The notes below the pieces were generated by a model. That model did no database searches and had not been told where the DNA came from. It saw only the letters and a list, made by a program, of their open reading frames with translations. Shown piece by piece: positions 32,788 to 41,690 of a DNA stretch of 64,000 nt. The translations under genes and the position numbers were made by a program. The DNA lies in contig NZ_JBGGTQ010000006.1 of the NCBI RefSeq assembly GCF_041320705.1, forward strand, positions 62,001-126,000, written 5' to 3'. How positions within the stretch are numbered: position 1 is the stretch's first letter; the number at the start of each line of letters is the position of its first letter. This DNA comes from Kineococcus mangrovi. Lineage in GTDB: Bacteria; Actinomycetota; Actinomycetes; Actinomycetales; Kineococcaceae.

Positions 32788-35091
32788 TCAGGGCACCACG
32801 TCGAGGGCCGCGGGGGCGCCCAGGTGGACGTCGTGGGTGCCCGTCGCGGAGTCCTGGACGGTGACGCCCGTGGTGACGGGGGCGTGGCTGGAGGTGGTCA
32901 GCGTGTACCGCCCCGTCGGCAGGCCGTCGAAGGCGTAGGTGCCCGCGCCGTCGGTGGTGGTGCGCTCCAGGACGGTGCCCTGCTCGTCGAGCAGGGTGAC
33001 GGTGGCCTCGGCCAGCGGGTGCCGGGCCGTGCCGGCGGTGACCGTGCCGGTGAGCCGCCCGCCGACGGGGAAGGACAGGTCCACCCCCAGGACGCCGTCC
33101 TCGGCGAGCTCGACGCCGCGGGCCGTCGGGCGGTGCGCACCGGCCCGGGTGGTCAGGACGTAGCTGCCGCCGGAGAGGGCGTCGAAGGAGTACGCGCCGG
33201 CGTGGTCGGTGGTGCTCGAGGCCACGACCCGGCCGGTGACGTCGGTCAGGGTGACCACGACGCCCTCGACGGCGTCCGCGCCGTGCAGGACGCGACCGGT
33301 GATCGCGCAGTTCCCGGTCAGGGCGACGTCGCGACGGGTGGGGGCCTCGGTGACGGTGACCAGCTCGGCGTGCGGCGCCAGGTGGGGGGCGGCGGTGATG
33401 AGCAGGTAGGTGGCCCCGGTGGGCACCTGGACCGAGTAGCGGCCGTCCTGGTCGGTGCTCGTCCGGTCGACCTGCCCCCCGGCGGGATCGGTCACGGTGA
33501 TCACCGCGCCCGGCAACGGCCGCGCCCCGTCGGTGCTCACCGTCCCGGACACGGTCGAGGTGGGCCGGGGCCGCGGACCGGGGACCGCGGGGACGTCCTG
33601 CACCGGGACGTCCTGCGCCGGGGTGGCCGGCAGCGGCCCGGCGCCGGCCGGGGCGGTGGGCACCTGCGGCCGGCGCGGCAGGAGCGCGCCGATCACGAGC
33701 GCCACGACCGCGGCCCCCGAGGCGATGACCATGATGGTGCGGAACCCGCTCTGGGCGGGGACGGAGACGGTGCCCAGCGTGGTGGCCGAGGCGGCCAGGA
33801 CCGCGCCGGCGACGGCGCTGGAGACCGAGCTGCCGATGGAGCGGACGAGGGTGTTGAAGCTGTTGGCCGAGGCGGTCGTCCGCACCGGCACCGAGGACAT
33901 GATCAGCGCGGGCATGGAACCGTAGGCGAACCCGATGCCGGCGCCGATGACCCCGGAGACGACGGCGAACTGCCAGACGGCGTCCATGAAGATCGCGCCC
34001 AGGCCGTACCCGAGGGCCACGACGGTCGCACCGGTCATGAGGCTGACCTTGGCGCCGTGGTCGCGGGTGACCTTCGCGGACAGCCCCGCGGTGACCATCA
34101 TGACCAGACCGCTGGGGACCATCGCCAGCCCGGCGACGAGCATGGGCTCGCCCAGGCCGTAGCCGGTCGTCGTCGGGAGCTGGATGACCTGGGGGATGAC
34201 CAGGGACATGGCGAACATCGCGAACCCGAACATCAGCGAGGCGACGTTGGTGAGCAGCACCGGCCGCGTGGCGGTGGTGCGCAGGTCCACCAGCGGGTCC
34301 TTCGCCCGGAGCTGGTACACGCCCCACAGCAGGGCGACCAGGACCCCGCCGATGAGCAGGGCGGACGTCCTGCCGCTGCTCCAGCCCCAGGTGGAGCCCT
34401 TGGAGACGCCCAGCAGGATCCCGACCAGCGCGACCGAGAGCCCGAGGGCGCCCAGGAGGTCCAGGGTGCCCGAGCGCTGGGCGCGGACGGCGGGGATGAG
34501 GAGGACGACGAGCACGAGGACGACCGCTCCCAGCCCGGCGCTGACCCAGAACAGCCAGTGCCAGCTGAGGTTGTCCGCGATCAGCGCGGCCGCGGGCAGG
34601 CCGAGGGCGCCGCCGACCCCGAGGGAGGCGCTCATCAACGCGGTCGAGGGGCCGACCTTCTCCGCCGGCAGGACGTCGCGCATGAGGCTGATGCCCAGCG
34701 GGATGACACCGGCGGCGAAGCCCTGCAGGGCGCGCCCGACGATGAAGGGGGCCAGGGACTCCGAGAGCCCGCACAGGACCGAACCGGTGACCATGACGGC
34801 GAGGCTGGCCAGCAGCACGGGGCGCTTGCCGAGCATGTCCCCCAGCCGTCCCGAGATGGGTGTGACGACGGCCGCCGCCAGCAGCGTGGCGGTGATGCCC
34901 CACGAGGCGTTGGACGCGGAGGTGCTCAGCAGTGCCGGCAGCTCCTGCACGATCGGGATGACGAGGGTCTGCATGAGCGAGACCGAGATCCCGGCCAGCG
35001 CGAGGACGACGACGACGGGTCCGGCCGAGACCGGGGCGTCGGGGTGGCCGTCCACCGGCGCCGCGGCCGGGGAGGTGCGGGAGGAGGACAT
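32788..35091 (-). CDS. MFS transporter with three C-terminal beta-sandwich repeats
   Basis: The 767-residue protein has an MFS part (about 1-475) of DHA2 type with about fourteen helices (VIPIVQELPALL, PISGRLGDMLGKRPVLL as motif A, GVGGALGLPAAAL as motif C). A Pro-rich linker follows, then three repeats of about 80 residues (starting near 505, 585 and 665). Each carries a turn such as DQDGRYSV, DHAGAYSF or DGAGTYAF, typical of carboxypeptidase-regulatory/Cna-B-like folds. Even helix number would place these domains in the cytoplasm, which is unusual for the fold. The start is ATG 35091. It is divergent from a TetR gene with a palindrome between them. Confidence 0.85.
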   Translation of the reverse strand: MSSSRTSPAAAPVDGHPDAPVSAGPVVVVLALAGISVSLMQTLVIPIVQELPALLSTSASNASWGITATLLAAAVVTPISGRLGDMLGKRPVLLASLAVMVTGSVLCGLSESLAPFIVGRALQGFAAGVIPLGISLMRDVLPAEKVGPSTALMSASLGVGGALGLPAAALIADNLSWHWLFWVSAGLGAVVLVLVVLLIPAVRAQRSGTLDLLGALGLSVALVGILLGVSKGSTWGWSSGRTSALLIGGVLVALLWGVYQLRAKDPLVDLRTTATRPVLLTNVASLMFGFAMFAMSLVIPQVIQLPTTTGYGLGEPMLVAGLAMVPSGLVMMVTAGLSAKVTRDHGAKVSLMTGATVVALGYGLGAIFMDAVWQFAVVSGVIGAGIGFAYGSMPALIMSSVPVRTTASANSFNTLVRSIGSSVSSAVAGAVLAASATTLGTVSVPAQSGFRTIMVIASGAAVVALVIGALLPRRPQVPTAPAGAGPLPATPAQDVPVQDVPAVPGPRPRPTSTVSGTVSTDGARPLPGAVITVTDPAGGQVDRTSTDQDGRYSVQVPTGATYLLITAAPHLAPHAELVTVTEAPTRRDVALTGNCAITGRVLHGADAVEGVVVTLTDVTGRVVASSTTDHAGAYSFDALSGGSYVLTTRAGAHRPTARGVELAEDGVLGVDLSFPVGGRLTGTVTAGTARHPLAEATVTLLDEQGTVLERTTTDGAGTYAFDGLPTGRYTLTTSSHAPVTTGVTVQDSATGTHDVHLGAPAALDVVP

Positions 35092-35121
35092 GCTGGTCCT
35101 TCGGACGAGAGGGAGACTTCT

Positions 35122-35141
35122 TAAGTCATGTGCTTGACTTA
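35122..35141. promoter_or_regulatory. TetR operator inverted repeat
   Basis: TAAGTCA (35122-35128), six-base spacer, TGACTTA (35135-35141), in an AT-richer patch 31 bases before the MFS start and about 75 bases before the TetR start. It likely represses both. Confidence 0.75.
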
Positions 35142-35214
35142 GTTGAGCACGCTCGATGGCCTGGAGCAAGTGACGTGCGCCCCCGCGTCGACGTGGGGGC
35201 CGCCGGAGGGGGCA

Positions 35215-35904
35215 GTGGTGGACTCGATCGAGAACGAGACAGAGACAGAGACAGAGACCGGGGGGCGGGCGCGCCGCGCCCGGGCCACCCGCGACGCCAT
35301 CGCCGACGCCGCCGAGCGGCTCTTCGCCGAGCACGGCGTCGACAACGTCTCCCACCGCCAGATCAGCACCGCCGCCGGTCAGGGCAACAACGCCGCGGTC
35401 GGCTACCACTTCGGGACCACCGAGGACCTGCTGCGCGCCATCGTGCAGCGGCACGCCCGGGACGTGGACGTCGCCCGCACCCGCCTGGTCGACGAGGTCG
35501 AGGCGGACCCCGCGGCGCGCGGCGACGTCCGGGCCTGGGTGCGGTGCCTCGTGCGCCCGACCGCCGAGCACCTCCAGAGCCTGGGCAGCCCCACCTGGTG
35601 GGCGCGGCTCAGCGCCCAGCTGGCGACCGACCCCCGCCACCGGACCTCGGTGGTGGACGAGGCCATGGCCTCGTCCTCGCTGCAGCGCACGGTCGAGGGG
35701 TTCTGGTCCTGCCTGTCCGACCTCCCGGCCGACGTGCGCGCCGAGCGCAGCGAGATGTCGCGCATCCTCGGCGTGCACGTCTTCGCCGAGCGGGAGGCCG
35801 CCCTGGCCGAGGGCCGGTCCACCCCCCGGTCGAGCTGGTCGCAGTGCGCCGACGGGCTGACCGACGCCCTGGTGGGCCTGTGGCTGGCGCCGGTCTCCCG
35901 GTAG
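35215..35904 (+). CDS. TetR-family transcriptional regulator
   Basis: The protein has about 229 residues. Near the N-terminus lies an ETETETET tract, encoded by six-base GACAGA-type tandem repeats, then a TetR DNA-binding domain with AAERLFAEHGVDNVSHRQI and GYHFGTTEDLLRAIV (about 25-72). The C-terminal domain is helical and ligand-specific. GTG 35215 follows GGAGGGGG. It probably represses the divergent MFS fusion gene, and the SDR gene behind it, through the inverted repeat at 35122-35141. Confidence 0.85.
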   Translation: MVDSIENETETETETGGRARRARATRDAIADAAERLFAEHGVDNVSHRQISTAAGQGNNAAVGYHFGTTEDLLRAIVQRHARDVDVARTRLVDEVEADPAARGDVRAWVRCLVRPTAEHLQSLGSPTWWARLSAQLATDPRHRTSVVDEAMASSSLQRTVEGFWSCLSDLPADVRAERSEMSRILGVHVFAEREAALAEGRSTPRSSWSQCADGLTDALVGLWLAPVSR

Positions 35905-35949
35905 CGGTCGGGCTGGGGCCGCCGGGCTGCGCCGGCTCGTGCCGGGCGG

Positions 35950-36882
35950 CTAGCGGGAGGCCAGCACGGCCAGGGTGAGGCTGGCGACGTCCTCGACGAC
36001 GGCGGCCTGCCAGTCGGGCACGACCTCGGCAGCGCCCGCGCGCCACGCCGCGCCGAGGAGCGAGCCCGCGAGCGCTCCCACCGCTCCCGCGACGACCGGG
36101 ACGGCCGCGCGCTGGTGGTCGCGCTTGGCGAGGGCGAGCGCTCCTCCCGCACCGGAGGCGATGCGCGCCGGCAGACCGGCCGCCGACAGCCGGCTCGGCG
36201 TCTGCGGCTGCTTGTCCATGTACAGCTCCCCGCCCACGGCCGCGAGCGCCCCGACCGCGGCGAGACGGTTGCCGCTGGTCAGCGCCGGGCCGGCCAGCCC
36301 GAGGGAGCTGCGGCCCCCCGCGGCGACACCCAGCAGCGCCGAGCGCGCCACCAGGCTCCCCGACGCCCGTGCGGGCTCGTCGACGACCGCCGTGGAGCCC
36401 TGCGCGGGGCCGGGGTCGACCAGGCGCAGCGTCGAGTGCGCGGCGAGGCCGAAGGCGAGGTGCGGGACCGCGTCGGCCACCCAGTCCTGCCCCGTCCACC
36501 CCCGCACGTCCGTGACGCCCAGCGCGTGCGCGGGCCCGTCCGTGGCGGCCATGGCCAGCGCCCCGGTGACGACACCGCCGACGACGGGCGGCAACCGCAG
36601 CCCCGCCGCGCGCGCCGTCCCGACGACGGCGCCGACGCCCAGCCCGGCCACGGTCCCGGTGAGGGCCGCGAGCGCCGTCCGGCGGTTGGCGCGTTCGCCG
36701 CGGGCCCCGCCGACCTGCGTGCCCAGCCGTCCGGCGAGCGCGTCGACGACGTCCTCGGGCATCGTGCTCGCGTCCCGGCCGCGCCAGGCCATGTCGGCGT
36801 ACGTCACGGCGTTGAGGACGGCGGTCCCGACGGCACCGGCCGCCAGTCCCCCGCGCAGGCCACGTCCCAGCGAGTTGATCAC
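35950..36882 (-). CDS. hypothetical multi-helix membrane protein
   Basis: The 310-residue Ala/Gly-rich protein has several moderately hydrophobic helices. The C-terminal half has a pattern I have seen in actinobacterial membrane proteins of unknown function (GELYMDKQPQTPSRLSAAGLPARIASGAGGAL, split here as GELYMDKQPQTPSRLS then LPARIASGAGGAL). The start is GTG 36882, preceded by GGATGGGAG. It is divergent from the pseudokinase gene. No function is assigned. Confidence 0.7.
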   Translation of the reverse strand: MINSLGRGLRGGLAAGAVGTAVLNAVTYADMAWRGRDASTMPEDVVDALAGRLGTQVGGARGERANRRTALAALTGTVAGLGVGAVVGTARAAGLRLPPVVGGVVTGALAMAATDGPAHALGVTDVRGWTGQDWVADAVPHLAFGLAAHSTLRLVDPGPAQGSTAVVDEPARASGSLVARSALLGVAAGGRSSLGLAGPALTSGNRLAAVGALAAVGGELYMDKQPQTPSRLSAAGLPARIASGAGGALALAKRDHQRAAVPVVAGAVGALAGSLLGAAWRAGAAEVVPDWQAAVVEDVASLTLAVLASR

Positions 36883-36959
36883 GCTCCCATCCTCGGCGTC
36901 GCCCGGACCCTGCGCGCGCCGAACCGGCGCGGGCCTCGCGCGCCCTAGCATGGGGTGAC

Positions 36960-38633
36960 GTGACGGTCACCGGTGGCGCAGCGCCCCCGGACGAGACGCA
37001 GGGGGCAGTTCTGGACGGGGCGGGCCGCAGCGCGGAGCGGGACACGGACACCGGACGGGTCGCCGACCGCTACCTGCTCGACCGGGAGCTGTCGCTGGAG
37101 ACGGACCTCGGCACGAGCGAGTACCTGGGCCGGGACCTCACGCTCGACCGGGCGGTGCGCGTGCGGACGCTGCCGGCGACCGACCCGCGGGCCGAGGAGT
37201 TCCTCGACGCCGCGCGCCGCGCCGCCATGCTCACCGACCCCCACGTGCCGCGCATCCTCGACGCCGGCACCGACGAGGACCCGGCCGACCCCGGGGCCGC
37301 CGTGGTGTACGTGGTGGAGGAGGCCGTCGAGGGCTCGACGATGACGGACCTGCTGCGCTCGGGCCCGCTGCGCCCGGCCGCCGTCCGCGCGCTCGTCGGG
37401 GAGGTGTCCACGGCCCTCGACGCCGCCGCCCGCCGCGGGCTGCACCACACCCGCCTCACCCCCGACGACGTGCTGCTCGACCCCGAGGGTGTCGTCCGCG
37501 TGCGCGGCGTGGGGGTGGAGGCGGCCCTGGAGGTCGACCCGCCGGCCGTGTCGGCGGCGCGGGCCGCGGTGCTGGCCAACCGCGCGGACGCCGTCGGCCT
37601 GGTGGCCCTCGTGTACGCCGGGCTGGTCGGCCGCTGGCCCGCCGTGGAGGGGACCACCCCCTGCCCGGGGTTGCCCGACGCCCCCACCGGGGACGGGAGG
37701 CCGTTGCCCCCCAAGGACGTCCGGCCCGACGTGCCGAACGACCTGGACACGCTGTGCGCGGTGACGTTCGGCCCGCACGAGGACGGCCCGCGCGACCCGG
37801 CCGAGCTGGCGCTGCAGCTCGCGCCGTGGTCGATGGACGTCTGGGACGAGACGCTGCGGCGGATGCGGGGGGAGGCGGCGACGGCCGCCGTCCGCGGCCG
37901 GCTGAAGAACCGCGACGAGGTCGTCCCGGAGGCCGAGCCGCCGGTGCCGTTCACCCGTCCCCGCTCCACCGCCCGCCCGCCGCGCGACGACTCGCGCCTG
38001 GTCCTGGTCGTCCTCGGCGCGCTGGTGGCCGTGGGCCTCGTCCTCGCGCTGTGGCAGCTCAGCGGGATCGGCGCACCGCGCAGCACGAGCGAGCGGACAC
38101 CCACCCCGTCGGCGTCCGCACCCGGGTCCGCACCGGCGCCCGCCCCGGACCCCCCGTCGGCCGCGCCCGGTCCCGTCGCCCCGGCCCCCGCGCCCGCCGC
38201 GCTGCCCGTCGCGGCGATCTCCGCCCTGGACCCCCAGGGCGACGGGGAGGACTCCGCGACGGCCCCGCGCGCGCTCGACGGCGACCCGGCGACGGCGTGG
38301 GAGAGCCAGCGCTACAACACCGCGGCCTTCGGCGGGCTCAAGGACGGCATGGGCCTGCTGCTCGACCTGGGCACCGAGGTGGACGTCACGTCCGTCACCC
38401 TCACCGACGGCGGCGAGGGCGGGTCGGTCTCGCTGCTCGCTGCCCCCGGCCCCGGCCTCGACGGGTCCCGGCCCGTGGCGAGCGCCCCCGCCGGTGGGCA
38501 GCAGACCCTCGCGCCCGCGCAGCCGGTCCGGACCCGCCACCTCGTCGTGTGGTTCACCGAGCTGCCGACGACCGACGGGGTGTTCCGGGCCTCGGTCGCC
38601 GAGATCGCCGTCACCGGCACGCCCGCGTCGTGA
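36960..38633 (+). CDS. MviN-associated pseudokinase with extracellular discoidin-like domain
   Basis: The 557-residue protein has an N-terminal protein-kinase-like domain (about 35-300) lacking the usual catalytic residues: the catalytic loop reads HHTRLTPDDVLLD and no DFG is present. A juxtamembrane segment and one transmembrane helix (about 342-362) follow, then a Pro/Ala/Ser linker, then a C-terminal F5/8-type beta domain (about 415-555; LDGDPATAWESQRYN). This is the domain order of the C-terminal part of mycobacterial MviN (Rv3910), whose pseudokinase binds the FHA protein FhaA to regulate MurJ. Here it is a separate gene, cut off from murJ by about 6.4 kb. It overlaps sigM by four bases. 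Confidence 0.9.
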   Translation: MTVTGGAAPPDETQGAVLDGAGRSAERDTDTGRVADRYLLDRELSLETDLGTSEYLGRDLTLDRAVRVRTLPATDPRAEEFLDAARRAAMLTDPHVPRILDAGTDEDPADPGAAVVYVVEEAVEGSTMTDLLRSGPLRPAAVRALVGEVSTALDAAARRGLHHTRLTPDDVLLDPEGVVRVRGVGVEAALEVDPPAVSAARAAVLANRADAVGLVALVYAGLVGRWPAVEGTTPCPGLPDAPTGDGRPLPPKDVRPDVPNDLDTLCAVTFGPHEDGPRDPAELALQLAPWSMDVWDETLRRMRGEAATAAVRGRLKNRDEVVPEAEPPVPFTRPRSTARPPRDDSRLVLVVLGALVAVGLVLALWQLSGIGAPRSTSERTPTPSASAPGSAPAPAPDPPSAAPGPVAPAPAPAALPVAAISALDPQGDGEDSATAPRALDGDPATAWESQRYNTAAFGGLKDGMGLLLDLGTEVDVTSVTLTDGGEGGSVSLLAAPGPGLDGSRPVASAPAGGQQTLAPAQPVRTRHLVVWFTELPTTDGVFRASVAEIAVTGTPAS

Positions 38634-39244
38634 CGGGGGCGGGAGCCCAGGGACCCGCGGCCACCACCGCGGAGGACCCGCGGACCGACGCCGAGCTGGT
38701 CGCCGCGCACGTCGCGGGCGACCCGGAGGCCTTCGGCGAGGTCGTCCGCCGCCACCGCGACCGGCTGTGGGCCGTCGCGCTGCGCACCACGGGGGACCGC
38801 GAGGAGGCCGCGGACGCCGTGCAGGACGCCCTGGTGTCCGCGCTGCGGGCCGCCGACCGCTTCCGCGGCGACTCCGCGGTGACGACGTGGCTGCACCGCA
38901 TCGTGGTCAACGCGTGCCTGGACCGGGCCCGCCGGCGGGCCGTGCGCCCCACCCGCCCGCTGGAGGAGGAGGTCGGCTCCGGCGAGGACGGCGTCCGCAC
39001 CGGCGCCGCGCTCGCCGTCGTCGACGACGACACCCCCCACGTGGAGGCGCAGCTGGACGTCACGGCGGCCCTGGCCCGACTGCCCGAGGCCCAGCGCGCG
39101 GCTCTCGTCCTCGTCGACATGTACGACGTGCCGGTCGCCGAGGCGGCCCAGGTGCTCGGCGTGGCCGTCGGGACCGTGAAGTCCCGCTGCTCCCGGGGCC
39201 GGCTCGCGCTGGCGGAGCTGCTCGGGCCCGGAGGGAACCGGTGA
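38630..39244 (+). CDS. sigM: ECF sigma factor SigM-like
   Basis: The 204-residue protein has sigma region 2 (about 35-100: DREEAADAVQDALVSALRAADRF and TWLHRIVVNACLDRARRR) and region 4 (about 140-195: LPEAQRAALVLVDMYDVPVAEAAQVLGVAVGTVKSR). Its position after the MviN-like pseudokinase and before an anti-sigma and trxB/trxA matches mycobacterial SigM (Rv3911). GTG 38630 overlaps the pseudokinase stop. Confidence 0.92.
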   Translation: MTGAGAQGPAATTAEDPRTDAELVAAHVAGDPEAFGEVVRRHRDRLWAVALRTTGDREEAADAVQDALVSALRAADRFRGDSAVTTWLHRIVVNACLDRARRRAVRPTRPLEEEVGSGEDGVRTGAALAVVDDDTPHVEAQLDVTAALARLPEAQRAALVLVDMYDVPVAEAAQVLGVAVGTVKSRCSRGRLALAELLGPGGNR

Positions 39245-39322
39245 GGCGCACCGCACGTCGTAGTGGCCGTCCCGTCGCCGGACCGGCGACGTCCCCGTCC
39301 ACCCGAGAGAGGCGTGCCCACG

Positions 39323-40105
39323 GTGAGTGAGTTCGACGGCGAGGAGCTCGACGCGCAGGAGCGCCGCGTGCGCGACCTGCTGCGCGCCGCGCCCGACGTC
39401 GGGCCGATGCCGGACGACGTCGTCGCCCGGCTCGACGCGGCGCTGCGAGCGGCGCGGCCGGCCACACCCGTGGCGTCCCTGGCCGAGCACGCCGGGCGGC
39501 GCCGGGCGGCCTGGCGCCGCCGGCTCCCGCGCGCCCTGGCCGCCGCGGCCGGGGTCGCCGTGGTGGGTGGCGGCGCGCTGCTCGTCGGTCTGCAGGGCAC
39601 CCTCGGTGCGGACTCCGGGTCCGGCGGGTCCGCGGCCGGTGGTGGGTCGGTGGCCGCCCTGTCATCCGAGGAGGTGCCGCCGTCGGCGGAGGTGCTGCTC
39701 AGCGGGCGCGACTACGCCGACACCGCCGCCGTCCGGGACCTCGGCCAGGACGTGCTCGGCGGGGGGTCGGCGGACGCGACCGGCCCGCAGGGCCGCGCCG
39801 ACGACGCCACCCCCGGTGCGGGCTCCACCGACCGCAAGCCCACGATGCTCAACGCCCCGCAGGACGAGGGCTCCGCGCCGGTCACGACCGACGAGTCCCA
39901 GCGCCCCGCCGCCGAGCGGGCCCTGGCCTGCACGAAGCAGCTCGGGGTCGCCCCGGACTCCGTCCTCGCCGTCGAGATCGCCTCCTGGCGGTCGCAGCCG
40001 GCGGCCTTCGTCGTGCACACGACCGCCGACGCGGCCGAGGTCGTCGTCGTGGCCCTGGACTGCACGCCCGGCGACGCGGCTCTGAACACGGTCCCCGTCC
40101 CCTGA
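39323..40105 (+). CDS. anti-sigma factor-like membrane protein
   Basis: The 260-residue protein has a cytoplasmic N-terminal region of about 65 residues, one transmembrane helix (about 68-88) and an extracytoplasmic C-terminal domain (about 195-260) with two Cys that could pair ([20 protein letters not shown]). The context equals Rv3912, the SigM anti-sigma factor. The N-terminal motif [16 protein letters not shown] is typical. GTG 39323 is preferred because GAGAGAGG lies about ten bases before it; GTG 39314 is too close. Confidence 0.85.
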   Translation: MSEFDGEELDAQERRVRDLLRAAPDVGPMPDDVVARLDAALRAARPATPVASLAEHAGRRRAAWRRRLPRALAAAAGVAVVGGGALLVGLQGTLGADSGSGGSAAGGGSVAALSSEEVPPSAEVLLSGRDYADTAAVRDLGQDVLGGGSADATGPQGRADDATPGAGSTDRKPTMLNAPQDEGSAPVTTDESQRPAAERALACTKQLGVAPDSVLAVEIASWRSQPAAFVVHTTADAAEVVVVALDCTPGDAALNTVPVP

Positions 40106-40172
40106 GCGGGCTCCCCGGCGCGACGGGACGGGGGAACAGCGGACCCCTACGATCGGTTGAGCAGACAGCACG

Positions 40173-40193
40173 GGACCCCGGGTCGCGGGGTCC
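40173..40193. other. hairpin upstream of trxB
   Basis: GGACCCCG, five-base loop, CGGGGTCC, 31 bases before the trxB start. It could terminate the sigM operon or shape the trxB leader. Confidence 0.5.
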
Positions 40194-40224
40194 GGCACCG
40201 ATCGAGGGAAGCAGGTCCGCACAG

Positions 40225-41268
40225 GTGAGCGAGTCCAGCAACGGGGCCACTCCGCAGGACGTCCGCAACGTCATCGTCGTGGGCTCGGGGCCGGCCGGGT
40301 ACACCGCCGCCCTCTACGCGGCCCGCGCGGAGCTGAAGCCCCTCGTCTTCGAGGGGTCGGTGACCGCCGGCGGCGCCCTCATGAACACGACCGAGGTCGA
40401 GAACTTCCCCGGCTTCCCCGAGGGGATCATGGGCCCGGACCTCATGGACCACATGCGGGCCCAGGCCGAACGCTTCGGCGCCGAGCTCGTCACCGACGAC
40501 GTCGTCGACGTGCGCCTGGACGGGGAGGTCAAGGAGGTCACGACGGGCGGCGGCCAGACGTACCGCGCCCACGCGGTGGTCCTCGCCCTCGGCTCGGCCT
40601 ACCGCGAGCTCGGCCTGCCCGACGAGAAGCGCCTGTCCGGCCGCGGCGTCAGCTGGTGCGCCACCTGCGACGGGTTCTTCTTCCGCGAGCAGGACATCGT
40701 GGTCGTCGGTGGCGGCGACTCCGCCGTCGAGGAGGCCACGTTCCTCACCCGCTTCGCCCGCTCGGTGACGATCGTGCACCGCCGTGACGAGCTGCGCGCC
40801 TCCCGCATCATGGCCAAGCGCGCCGAGGAGAACCCGAAGATCTCCTTCGCCTGGAACTCCGAGGTCGTCGGCATCACGGGCGACACGAAGGTCGAGGGCC
40901 TCACGCTGCGCGACACCGTCACCGGTGAGACCCGCGAGGTGGCGGCCACCGCGTTGTTCATCGCGATCGGCCACGAGCCCCGCACCGACCTCGTCAAGGG
41001 CCAGGTCGACCTCGACGAGAACGGCTTCGTCCTCGTGGAGGGCCGCAGCACCCGCACGAACGTCGCGGGCGTGTTCGCCGCCGGCGACGTCGTCGACCAC
41101 GAGTACATGCAGGCCATCACGGCGGCCGGGATGGGCTGCTCCGCCGCGCTGGACGCCGAGAAGTACCTCGCGGCCCGCGGCGACGCCGGTCTCGACGAGC
41201 AGCCCGCCCGCGAGGAGACCGACGCGGCCGTCCCGACGGCCGAGACCGTCGAGCGCCCCCAGCACTGA
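40225..41268 (+). CDS. trxB: thioredoxin reductase
   Basis: The 347-residue protein has an FAD-binding [16 protein letters not shown] (about 18-33), the redox-active pair CATC in [12 protein letters not shown] (about 142-145), NADPH-binding [13 protein letters not shown] and the terminal [21 protein letters not shown] motif. It transfers electrons from NADPH to thioredoxin, encoded 29 bases downstream. It is a little longer than typical because of an acidic C-terminal tail. The start is GTG 40225. Confidence 0.97.
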   Translation: MSESSNGATPQDVRNVIVVGSGPAGYTAALYAARAELKPLVFEGSVTAGGALMNTTEVENFPGFPEGIMGPDLMDHMRAQAERFGAELVTDDVVDVRLDGEVKEVTTGGGQTYRAHAVVLALGSAYRELGLPDEKRLSGRGVSWCATCDGFFFREQDIVVVGGGDSAVEEATFLTRFARSVTIVHRRDELRASRIMAKRAEENPKISFAWNSEVVGITGDTKVEGLTLRDTVTGETREVAATALFIAIGHEPRTDLVKGQVDLDENGFVLVEGRSTRTNVAGVFAAGDVVDHEYMQAITAAGMGCSAALDAEKYLAARGDAGLDEQPAREETDAAVPTAETVERPQH

Positions 41269-41297
41269 ACCGTCCCGACCGAACCAGGAGAACACCC

Positions 41298-41624
41298 GTG
41301 AGCGCCACCGCCGCCACCACCGACGACACCTTCGACGTCGACGTCCTGCAGTCCGACAAGCCGGTCCTCGTGGACTTCTGGGCCCCCTGGTGCGGGCCGT
41401 GCCGCCAAGTCGCCCCGATCCTGGAGGAGATCGCCGCCGAGCACGGCGAGAAGATCACCGTCGTCAAGGTCAACACCGACGAGAACCCCCGCATCGCGGC
41501 GAAGTACGGCGTGACGTCGATCCCGACGCTCAACGTCTACTCCGGCGGTGAGGTCGTCAAGACGATCATCGGCGCCCGCCCCAAGCCCGCGCTGCTGCAG
41601 GAGCTCGCCGAGTTCGTCGGCTGA
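41298..41624 (+). CDS. trxA: thioredoxin
   Basis: The 108-residue protein has the active-site motif WCGPC in VDFWAPWCGPCRQ (about 32-36) and the cis-Pro loop VTSIPTLNVYSGG (about 75). It is the cytoplasmic disulphide reductant paired with TrxB upstream. GTG 41298 follows AGGAGA. A very strong hairpin ends the operon. Confidence 0.97.
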   Translation: MSATAATTDDTFDVDVLQSDKPVLVDFWAPWCGPCRQVAPILEEIAAEHGEKITVVKVNTDENPRIAAKYGVTSIPTLNVYSGGEVVKTIIGARPKPALLQELAEFVG

Positions 41625-41636
41625 CGACCCCGCACG

Positions 41637-41673
41637 ACGAGAGGCCGGTCCCCCAGGGGGGCCGGCCTCTCGT
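41637..41673. terminator. strong hairpin after trxA
   Basis: Twelve-base perfect arms (ACGAGAGGCCGG at 41637 and complement ending 41673) with an inner CCCCC/GGGGG stem. It lies between convergent trxA and the GNAT gene. Confidence 0.8.
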
Positions 41674-41690
41674 GCGTCGGGTGCCGCCCG

